This document shows, one piece after another, positions 1-5,076 of a stretch of DNA of 5,076 nucleotides. The stretch's first letter is position 1. The number at the start of each line of letters is the position of its first letter. Source of the DNA: an uncultured Prevotella sp. (GTDB taxonomy: Bacteria > Bacteroidota > Bacteroidia > Bacteroidales > Bacteroidaceae); contig CALZMK010000155.1 of assembly GCA_945788545.1 (NCBI GenBank), positions 1 to 5,076 of the forward strand, written 5' to 3'. The notes beneath the pieces were generated by a model. That model saw nothing but the letters and a program-made list of their open reading frames with translations, did no database searches and was not told where the DNA came from. The translations under genes and the position numbers were made by a program.

Positions 1-10
1 ATAAGCGAGA

Positions 11-34
11 GCAGAGAAAGCTTGCTTACTCTGC
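11..34. repeat. Inverted repeat (hairpin) upstream of the btuG-like gene
   Basis: The arms GCAGAG (11-16) and CTCTGC (29-34) are perfect inverted complements. An inner AAG/CTT pairing (18-20 with 25-27) separates them from a four-base loop, with one A/A mismatch at 17/28. No T-tract follows, so it is not a standard intrinsic terminator. It lies 37 bases before the first gene's ATG. It could be an mRNA leader structure, an end-of-transcript hairpin of an upstream gene, or a copy of a dispersed intergenic repeat; the last idea is an impression from similar Prevotella spacers and was not tested. The inverted repeat itself is certain, its function is not. Confidence 0.5.
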
Positions 35-71
35 CGAGCGTAGGAAAGGTCGAATAAAATTCAAAGATGAT

Positions 72-1226
72 ATGACGAAAAGAATTATGATTCTTCTGTT
101 GGCAGTGGCCGTTGGCCTGCACTCGTGCCGCGAGGACGAGGTGGTGGTACCTACAGAATATGATCTCATTCCCGAACATGCTGTCAAGGGGCAGGGCGTG
201 CAGGGTATGTACCTTCTCAACGAGGGAAACATGGGCAGCAACAAGTGTACGCTCGACTATGTGGACTTCGTGCAGGGCTACTATGTGCGCAACCTCTACG
301 CCGAGCGCAACCCCACCGTCATCAAAGAACTGGGCGACGTGGGCAACGACATTCAGGTGTATGGTTCGCGACTCTATGTGGTGGTCAACTGCTCCAACAA
401 GATAGAGGTGCTCGATGCGCGCACGGCACGCAGGATAGGGCAGGTGGACATTCCCAACGTAAGGTATATCCGTTTTCACAAGGGCTATGCCTACGCCAGC
501 TCTTATGTAGGACCCGTACAGCTCAATAATCCCGATGCCGTCAAGGGGGCTGTGTATAAGATAGACACACTCACGCTGAAGCCAGTGGCAAAATGCACGG
601 TGGGATACCAGCCCGACGAACTCTGTGTGCTCGGGCAGTACATCTATGTGGCAAACTCGGGCGGCTATATGGCTCCCAACTATGACAACACCGTCTCTGT
701 CATCGAGATAGAGGGCTTCAAGCAGGTGGAGAAGATACCCGTGGGCATTAATCTCCACCGCATCAAGGCTGATGCCGAGGGGAAGCTGTGGGTCACTTCG
801 CGCGGCGACTATCAGGGCATACGTTCCAACCTCTATGTGCTGCAGAAGAAGCGTGGGCGAAACGAGATGGAGGTGACGGACACGCTCGACATCCCGTGCT
901 CCAATTTCTGCATACACGGTGACTCGCTCTTTTACTACAGTACGGAATGGAGCAACTTCGAGCAGCGTAACACTATCACCTATGGCATCGTCAACACCGT
1001 GACGAAGGAAAAAGTGTCTGATGCCTTCATCACTGACGGCACGGAGAAGGACATCACAATTCCCTATGGCATCAACGTGCATCCCGAAACTGGCGACATC
1101 TATGTGACCGATGCCAAGAACTATGTCTCGTCGGGAGTGCTCCATTGCTATTCCAAGGAGGGACGGCGCAAATGGAGCGTGAGGACAGGCGACATACCGG
1201 CTCATACTGTATTCATTAAGGATTAG
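72..1226 (+). CDS. btuG: BtuG-like cobalamin-binding surface lipoprotein (YncE/DUF5074-type beta-propeller)
   Basis: This 384-residue lipoprotein resembles BtuG, which in Bacteroides binds vitamin B12 very tightly at the cell surface and hands it to the TonB-dependent transporter BtuB, on which it sits as a lid. The signal peptide (residues 1-18) has a basic start, a hydrophobic core and the lipobox L-H-S-C with Cys19; R-E-D-E follows, the acidic pattern of surface-exported Bacteroidetes lipoproteins. The mature part opens with GMYLLNEGNMGSNKCTLDY (45-63), a hallmark of the family. Blade-like repeats follow near 90-125 (VGNDIQVYGSRLYVVV), 177-224 (PDELCVLGQYIYVANSGG, then NTVSVIEI), 226-257 (KLWVTSRG) and 330-382 (GINVHPETGDIYVTD). 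Length matches known BtuG proteins. ATG72 is the only upstream in-frame ATG; ATG87 would shorten the basic region. The frame has no stop between position 3 and ATG72, so the start rests on the signal peptide. The next gene begins 5 bases after the stop, implying one operon. Cobalamin as ligand is inferred from the family. Confidence 0.85.
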   Translation: MTKRIMILLLAVAVGLHSCREDEVVVPTEYDLIPEHAVKGQGVQGMYLLNEGNMGSNKCTLDYVDFVQGYYVRNLYAERNPTVIKELGDVGNDIQVYGSRLYVVVNCSNKIEVLDARTARRIGQVDIPNVRYIRFHKGYAYASSYVGPVQLNNPDAVKGAVYKIDTLTLKPVAKCTVGYQPDELCVLGQYIYVANSGGYMAPNYDNTVSVIEIEGFKQVEKIPVGINLHRIKADAEGKLWVTSRGDYQGIRSNLYVLQKKRGRNEMEVTDTLDIPCSNFCIHGDSLFYYSTEWSNFEQRNTITYGIVNTVTKEKVSDAFITDGTEKDITIPYGINVHPETGDIYVTDAKNYVSSGVLHCYSKEGRRKWSVRTGDIPAHTVFIKD

Positions 1227-1231
1227 GAGAT

Positions 1232-2458
1232 ATGAGACATACCTTATTACATATATTGATTGCTCTTTGCCTTGCGGCATGTCGTGAGGATGTGGAAAAC
1301 GTATCGTCAGGACTCAACGACTACTACTATATCGAACGTATGAAAAAACTGCGTCTCTCTCCGGCCTACGAGGGGCGATCGTATCGCTGGACGATGCGCA
1401 CGGCAGACGGTAGCGACTCTCTGCTCTCCACCGACCGCGACTATATCTTTCTGGCGGAAAAGGAGGGTACTTACAGCATCACCTTCACACTGGACGACGG
1501 CATGAGGGGCTTCAAGCATTCTTTCCCCGTCGTGGTGCTGCATGAGGAGACGGAGTATTCTCCCTACACTGCCAGGGTGTATGAATACCGTCCTGCACCG
1601 GGACAGTTTGTCAACACCATGCCCATCTACGAGACGGGCGACACGGAGGAGACGATGCGTCAGAAGGCTGAGGACGACCTTGTGAACGATGTGATGATAA
1701 CTCTTGGCGCATGGGGCGGCTATGTCACCTTCGGCTTCGACCACACGGTCATCAACGTGCCTGGCGAGAAGGATTTCTACATCAAGGGCAACTCCTTCTA
1801 TAGCGACATTCCTGCCTACAAGGAGCAGAAGGGCGGCTCGTCGGAGCCTGGAGTGGTGATGGTGGCTTTAGACACCAACTGCAACGGCGTGCCCGACGAG
1901 GAAGAGTGGTACGAACTGGCAGGCAGCGAATACCACAATCCCCTGACGCTGCATGGGTATGAGATAAACTATTCTCACCCCGATGACCATCAGCCCGTGA
2001 GAGACCTTACTGGCATACTCACCGATACGCTCTACATTGCGTGGAGAGACAACATCGGCGGCAAGGGCTTTGTGGCTAAGAACATGTACCACTCGCAAAA
2101 CTATTGGCCGCAGTGGCTCGACAAGGAAGATGTACTGACTTTCCGCGGCACGAGGCTTCCGAAGAATGGGGTGGACGAAAGCCGCATGGGCACCTACTAT
2201 GTGCTTTTCTCCTATCCCTGGGGATATGCCGACAATCACCCCAACGACTACGCCGATCTCTGTTCGTTTGACATCTCGTGGGCCGTAGACAAAGAGGGCA
2301 ACCCTGTGCATCTGCCTGGAATAGATTTCATTAGGGTATATACTGGCGTGAACCAATACTGTGGCTGGCTGGGCGAGACGAGCACCGAGGTGGCAAGAGC
2401 ACAAGACCTGCACATCGAGGTGAAGCCGTCCATACCCGATGACCCTCTGGATGAATAA
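1232..2458 (+). CDS. PKD-like cell-surface lipoprotein of the cobamide uptake locus
   Basis: This 408-residue protein belongs to the Bacteroidetes family usually annotated as PKD-like or putative cell-surface protein, often found beside btuG-type genes; its biochemical role is not established. The signal peptide ends in the lipobox L-A-A-C (Cys17), followed by R-E-D, the same C-R-E-D start as the preceding lipoprotein, so both are probably displayed on the outer surface. Residues 38-105 look like a PKD-type beta-sandwich (YRWTM, then EGTYSITFTLDDG). Residues 155-250 hold a second conserved block (GGYVTFGFDHTVINVPGEKD) and D-T-N-C-N-G-V-P-D-E-E-E-W at 214-226, a DxNxNGxxDxxE calcium-loop pattern. 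The C-terminal block near 360-393 (LPGIDFIRVYTGVNQYCGWL) is also typical. The ATG lies 6 bases after the upstream stop, and the AGGAGA overlapping that stop is too close to act as a good Shine-Dalgarno site. It could be a structural partner of the BtuB-BtuG complex or a cobamide-binding accessory protein; I cannot tell which. Confidence 0.8.
   Translation: MRHTLLHILIALCLAACREDVENVSSGLNDYYYIERMKKLRLSPAYEGRSYRWTMRTADGSDSLLSTDRDYIFLAEKEGTYSITFTLDDGMRGFKHSFPVVVLHEETEYSPYTARVYEYRPAPGQFVNTMPIYETGDTEETMRQKAEDDLVNDVMITLGAWGGYVTFGFDHTVINVPGEKDFYIKGNSFYSDIPAYKEQKGGSSEPGVVMVALDTNCNGVPDEEEWYELAGSEYHNPLTLHGYEINYSHPDDHQPVRDLTGILTDTLYIAWRDNIGGKGFVAKNMYHSQNYWPQWLDKEDVLTFRGTRLPKNGVDESRMGTYYVLFSYPWGYADNHPNDYADLCSFDISWAVDKEGNPVHLPGIDFIRVYTGVNQYCGWLGETSTEVARAQDLHIEVKPSIPDDPLDE
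1871..1909 (+). other. Calcium-loop-like motif in the PKD-like lipoprotein
   Basis: Codons for residues 214-226 spell D-T-N-C-N-G-V-P-D-E-E-E-W. Acidic or amide residues at loop positions 1, 3, 5 and 9 and a Glu at 12 match the spacing of calcium-binding EF-hand or dockerin-like loops. No second loop is adjacent, so this is not a dockerin. A structural calcium site at the edge of a beta domain is the likeliest reading. Metal binding is inferred from spacing only. Confidence 0.5.
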
Positions 2459-2509
2459 GATTCATTTGTGTATTATTATCAATAAGTCTAACATTAAAAA
2501 AAGAAAAGT
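2459..2509 (+). promoter_or_regulatory. AT-rich intergenic leader with A-rich translation start region
   Basis: This 51-base gap separates the second lipoprotein gene from the third gene. The A-rich run at 2496-2508, interrupted only by G at 2503 and 2508, sits directly before the ATG at 2510. A-rich leaders without a strong Shine-Dalgarno site are usual for well-translated Bacteroidetes genes. I see no inverted repeat with a T-tract, so the third gene may be read from the upstream transcript. A TTTG at 2465-2468 could be a -33 element, but no good TAnnTTTG partner lies at the right distance, so an internal promoter is not supported. Confidence 0.4.
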
Positions 2510-5076
2510 ATGAAAAGAAAACTTTTACTTGTTCTGCTGCTTGTATTTGGTACATTATGTAGCTTTGCACAGCAAAGTGTGCAGGGAACACCTCGTGTTC
2601 TCAAGGGTGTCAAATCTGCTCCTGCTGTTGTATTACCAGAGGTGGATTTCTCAGAAGTCAACTATTGGGTTGGAAATGCTGATGGCACCAATCAAGCTGC
2701 ACTGGTCGTAAAATGGGATGACGGCAAGGGAAACAACGCCAATTACGTGTGGGGCTATAAGTGGACAGAGAATGAGTCACCCACAGGTGAGACTATGCTT
2801 CGTGCCATTGCCGCTGCTGACCCACGCTTCTATATGCTGGTTTATGGCGGCACACAATATGGAGCTGCAATCGGCGGACTTGGCTACGATTTAGACGGTA
2901 AAGGAAACATTCTGTTGATTAAGAGTAGCAACACTTACTCTTTGGTCAATGGAGTCTATGACTGTGGTGATTATTCTTTTGATGATTACAGTTCAAATGA
3001 CAGTATTGACAGATGGAAGGCTGGCTGGTATAATGGTTATTGGAGTTATTGGACAACAGATGACGTGGATGTGGCATATAGTTATTCCTCTGTCGGTGCC
3101 TCTTCCAGATATTTGGTTGATGGATCAATTGACGGATGGTCATTCATGTCAGATATGAGCAATTGGTATAGCAACGATATGTCTGGCACTTTGGAGTATG
3201 TGACATCGCCTTCAACAGCAATCACTCGTGCCAGTGCCAATTCTGCAACAAGCCTATTGGCTGAGACGGAAGGCAAGACCTGGACGGTGAACAATATCGA
3301 AGAATTTGTTTCGGCAATAGAGAATGCTTCTGATGGCGACATAATCAAGTTCAGAGAGGGACTTCGTGGTATTGAGCTCGAAAACACCCTAACATACATG
3401 GCGATATCCAAGTCTTTAACAATCATCGGTAACGGTGTTATACTGAGGGGCGGTAGTCAAGGACTTTTCTTCACAAACGGAGATGGTAGCAAAAATCAAG
3501 TAATCATTAAGGATTTTGTCTTTAGGGATATACAAGCAATTCCTATAAGTGTTTGTGGTCCTGACGTTGATATAGACGGATGTATATTTGACGGGTGTAG
3601 TTCGGCAAAAGACGGAGGCGGAGGTATTTATTACCAGTTTGTAACCAACCAGAGTGAACCGAACACGGTTAATATCACTCGTTGTCGTTTTTCCAATTGT
3701 TCAAACACCAAATCGTCCAAGTATGGAGGGGCCATTTGTGTGAGTGCTTACAACAGTGAAACGTTCTATGACCTGATGCATTGCAATATCGTATCTTGCA
3801 CCTTTGTCGGCGTTCAGTGTCCCAAGAAGGCTTCTGCTGTTTATGTAGTGAATTATGCTACAGTGAAGTTGGTGAATAATATATTCGAAGACAACAAGAG
3901 TTCAGTAGAGGGTTCTGTCATACCACCTGTATATTTTTACAAGGCTTCTGCAGACAAGGCTTGTTTTGCCGGATATAATGTCATCCATGACACAATAGCC
4001 GAGGATAATCTTTCTTGCCTTTCTGAGTCCGACATTCAGGACACAGACCTTGCTGCCTCACTGGCTCTGGTGGATGGAGAGTATCAGGTTGTGAAGGGAA
4101 GTCCTGCCTATGAGCATCTGCCTGCCAATCCTGCCGTAGAAGGGATCACCTTCCCCGAGCGTGACGTGCAGGGAACCATCATCGACTATAGCCGCCCCAC
4201 GCATAGCGGAGCATGTCAGATGGTATATGAAGAGGGAGCTTCAGTGGACTACACCCAAGGCGTGTTCTTCGTCAATGAGGACTGGTACGGGCACCAGAAC
4301 TCCACCGTCAATTTCCTCACCAATGACGGGGAGTGGATCTATCGCGTAGTGCAGAAGGAGAATCCCGGCGTGGAACTAGGATGCACCAACCAGTACGGAG
4401 CCATCTATGGCGACAGGTTCTACCTCATTGCAAAGCAGGAGAAGGATCCCGGCGCATCTGTAACGGGCGGACGCCTCACCGTCTGTGATGCCAAGACCAT
4501 GAAGGTGCTCAAGCAGTTTGCCAACATCTCCGTGGATGCCAATGGCAACAGCAATGCCGACGGACGCGGCTTCCTCGGTGTGGACGAGCACAAGGGCTAT
4601 GTGGGCACAAGCAACGGTATCTATGTGCTCGACCTCGACGACCTGGAACTGAAGGGAGCCGTGACGGGTTCTGAAAACATCGGCGGTTCTGCCTACGACC
4701 AGCTCTACAGCGGACAGGTGGGCAACATGGTGCGTGTGGGCGACCGTGTCTTTGCCGTACACCAGAGCAAGGGACTCCTCGTCATCAATCCTGCCACCGA
4801 CCAGGTGGAGCAGGTCATCGAGGGCGTAGAAGGCTGGGGCTTCGGCTCCGTAGTGCTCTCCAAGGACGGCAACCTGTGGCTCAGCCTTGCCAGCTCTTCG
4901 GGCAGCGGACAGGCCGACACGCGAATCATGAAGGTAAATCCATATACGTTGGAGACAGAGGTGATAGACCTGCCCGAGGGTATCTATGGCCCTGCCAACT
5001 CTTGGTATGCCTGGACTCCCGACTGCTTCTGCGCCAGCCAGCAGCAGAACGTGCTCTACTGGAACGGCGGCAACTC
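2510..5076 (+). CDS. Large secreted beta-helix plus DUF5074 propeller protein, 3' end outside the window
   Basis: The frame runs from ATG2510 to the window edge without a stop: 855 complete codons plus two bases. Residues 1-20 form a signal peptide ending S-F-A before Q-Q; there is no lipobox cysteine (C17 is not followed by a lipoprotein-type junction), so the product is exported but not lipidated. Residues 48-135 are a conserved N-terminal module (NYWVGNADGTNQAALVVKW, VWGYKW, ADPRFYMLVYGGTQYG, GYDLDG) seen in Bacteroidetes surface proteins. Residues 233-260 are a Ser/Thr/Ala-rich linker. Residues 263-572 are a parallel beta-helix, opening with NIEEFVSAIENASDGDIIKF and closing with SPAYEHL...RDVQGTIIDY..SGACQ, the usual end of Bacteroidetes beta-helix domains. 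Residues 583-855 are a DUF5074 propeller (GVFFVNEDWYGHQNSTVNF, ENPGVELGCTNQYGAIYGD). The company of a BtuG-like gene suggests a cobamide-uptake accessory, but the ligand is unknown. A C-terminal sorting domain of the type IX system would fit and would lie beyond the window. Confidence 0.85.
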   Translation, partial: MKRKLLLVLLLVFGTLCSFAQQSVQGTPRVLKGVKSAPAVVLPEVDFSEVNYWVGNADGTNQAALVVKWDDGKGNNANYVWGYKWTENESPTGETMLRAIAAADPRFYMLVYGGTQYGAAIGGLGYDLDGKGNILLIKSSNTYSLVNGVYDCGDYSFDDYSSNDSIDRWKAGWYNGYWSYWTTDDVDVAYSYSSVGASSRYLVDGSIDGWSFMSDMSNWYSNDMSGTLEYVTSPSTAITRASANSATSLLAETEGKTWTVNNIEEFVSAIENASDGDIIKFREGLRGIELENTLTYMAISKSLTIIGNGVILRGGSQGLFFTNGDGSKNQVIIKDFVFRDIQAIPISVCGPDVDIDGCIFDGCSSAKDGGGGIYYQFVTNQSEPNTVNITRCRFSNCSNTKSSKYGGAICVSAYNSETFYDLMHCNIVSCTFVGVQCPKKASAVYVVNYATVKLVNNIFEDNKSSVEGSVIPPVYFYKASADKACFAGYNVIHDTIAEDNLSCLSESDIQDTDLAASLALVDGEYQVVKGSPAYEHLPANPAVEGITFPERDVQGTIIDYSRPTHSGACQMVYEEGASVDYTQGVFFVNEDWYGHQNSTVNFLTNDGEWIYRVVQKENPGVELGCTNQYGAIYGDRFYLIAKQEKDPGASVTGGRLTVCDAKTMKVLKQFANISVDANGNSNADGRGFLGVDEHKGYVGTSNGIYVLDLDDLELKGAVTGSENIGGSAYDQLYSGQVGNMVRVGDRVFAVHQSKGLLVINPATDQVEQVIEGVEGWGFGSVVLSKDGNLWLSLASSSGSGQADTRIMKVNPYTLETEVIDLPEGIYGPANSWYAWTPDCFCASQQQNVLYWNGGN
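2651..2914 (+). other. N-terminal conserved module of the secreted protein
   Basis: Residues 48-135 contain tryptophan and aspartate motifs (W53-V-G, W69-D-D-G, W81-G-Y-K-W, G125-Y-D-L-D-G) that recur at the start of many exported Bacteroidetes proteins, where they precede propeller or sorting domains. The following residues, about 140-232, are rich in Tyr, Ser, Asp and Trp (WKAGWYNGYWSYWTTDD at 169-185), which looks like an exposed carbohydrate- or ring-stacking surface, though no binding function can be proved. GC content is 47-55% through about 2880 and then falls. Confidence 0.5.
3296..4225 (+). other. Parallel beta-helix domain within the secreted protein
   Basis: Residues 263-572 show the pattern of a right-handed parallel beta-helix: an amphipathic capping helix (IEEFVSAIENA), short strands each starting with alternating hydrophobic residues (SLTIIGNGVILRG, VIIKDFVFRD, VDIDGCIFDGC, VNITRCRFSNC, VKLVNNIFEDN) and glycine-rich turns (GGGGI, YGGAI). 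The F-x-x-C/N and G-G-x-I signatures resemble the repeats of polymorphic outer-membrane proteins. No catalytic motif of pectate lyases or other polysaccharide lyases was recognised, so binding or a structural spacer role is likelier than enzyme activity. Confidence 0.7.
3515..3940 (+). repeat. Degenerate coil repeats with a cysteine ladder
   Basis: Five successive beta-helix coils can be aligned by eye at residues 331-341, 353-363, 387-397, 420-430 and 452-462. At the two ladder positions the residues are F336/I341, C358/C363, C392/C397, C425/C430 and N457/N462, giving steps of 22, 34, 33 and 32 residues. A second register follows each coil, at I373, I409, V444 and V474 (within GGGI, GGAI, SAVY, PPVY). 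The repeat is at protein level; the DNA is too diverged to be a recent tandem duplication. Confidence 0.65.
4256..5076 (+). other. DUF5074 beta-propeller domain of the secreted protein (cut by window edge)
   Basis: Residues 583-855 are strongly typical of DUF5074: GVFFVNEDWYGHQNSTVNF (584-602), EWIYRVVQKENPGVELGC (608-625), IYGDRFYLIAKQ, then propeller blades GRGFLGVDEHKGYVGTSNG, NMVRVGDRVFAVHQSKGLLV and GSVVLSKDGNLWLSLASSSG. The first 19 residues align without gaps with the opening motif of the BtuG-like lipoprotein. A D-A-N-G-N-S-N-A-D run at 676-684 may be a metal-binding or simply a flexible turn. The domain probably continues past the window. Confidence 0.8.

Noticed and set aside
1..71. 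Cobalamin riboswitch before the btuG-like gene
   Set aside because: The available leader is far too short and has no B12-box-like GCCACTG sequence. If there is one, it lies upstream of the window.
67..75. Two-codon frame ATG-ATA-TGA overlapping the first gene's start
   Set aside because: It could in principle influence initiation, but such start-stop overlaps arise easily by chance and nothing else supports it.
1307..1744. Reverse-strand frame of 145 residues
   Set aside because: It is antisense to the same lipoprotein gene, lacks any motif or signal peptide, and has no spacing relation to other genes.
1868..2413. Long reverse-strand frame of 181 residues
   Set aside because: It lies fully within the PKD-like lipoprotein gene, whose product has a signal peptide and recognisable conserved blocks. 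The reverse translation shows no family motif and no leader; it is a by-product of GC-biased codons.
2465..2490. Possible Bacteroidetes promoter (TTTG at 2465-2468 and TAAGTCTA at 2483-2490)
   Set aside because: Spacing between the elements is 14 bases rather than about 19-21, and the second element matches TAnnTTTG poorly.
4535..4561. D-A-N-G-N-S-N-A-D as a calcium-binding EF-hand
   Set aside because: The alternating acidic and amide residues fit loop positions 1-9, but there is no Glu or Asp at position 12 and no flanking helices. A flexible propeller loop is as likely.
4376..4762. Reverse-strand frame of 128 residues
   Set aside because: It is antisense to the DUF5074 domain, whose motifs on the + strand are clear. 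The His/Val-rich reverse translation is typical of a shadow frame.
2510..5076. Frameshift or fusion artefact joining the beta-helix and DUF5074 segments
   Set aside because: Reading the frame codon by codon from 2510 gave no stop or phase break, and the joint falls in a normal linker between complete-looking domains.

Overview
The window looks like a piece of a Bacteroidales chromosome, most likely Prevotella or a close relative. The reasons are two outer-membrane lipoproteins with acidic residues right after the lipid-bearing cysteine, an A-rich translation start in place of a strong Shine-Dalgarno site, and protein families (BtuG-type YncE/DUF5074 propellers, Bacteroidetes PKD-like surface proteins) that are typical of this order. 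Genus is an inference; no marker gene is present.

Layout, all on the + strand: (1) 1-71 is a short leader with a hairpin-forming inverted repeat. (2) 72-1226 encodes a surface lipoprotein of the BtuG family, a beta-propeller that captures cobalamin (vitamin B12) outside the cell. (3) 1232-2458, only 5 bases further on, encodes a second lipoprotein with a PKD-like N-terminal region and a calcium-loop-like motif. (4) 2459-2509 is a short AT-rich gap without a clear terminator. (5) 2510-5076 is a third reading frame, open to the window edge (855 complete codons). It encodes a large exported, non-lipidated protein built from an N-terminal module, a parallel beta-helix, and a DUF5074 propeller that begins with the same 19-residue motif as the BtuG-like protein.

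Together these genes look like the surface-accessory part of a cobamide uptake locus. BtuG-type proteins work as a lid on the TonB-dependent transporter BtuB, and such loci carry variable sets of extra surface proteins. No btuB, cobalamin riboswitch or btuFCD lies in the window, so the vitamin link rests on protein family resemblance and gene company.

The most unusual element is the third protein. Its beta-helix has a regular ladder of paired cysteines (C-x4-C repeated three times at 33-34-residue steps, then N-x4-N), and the DNA encoding it is clearly more AT-rich (about 42% GC by hand count) than the DNA on its 3' side (mostly 52-67%). This suggests a mosaic gene in which the middle module has a different history from the conserved end domain.
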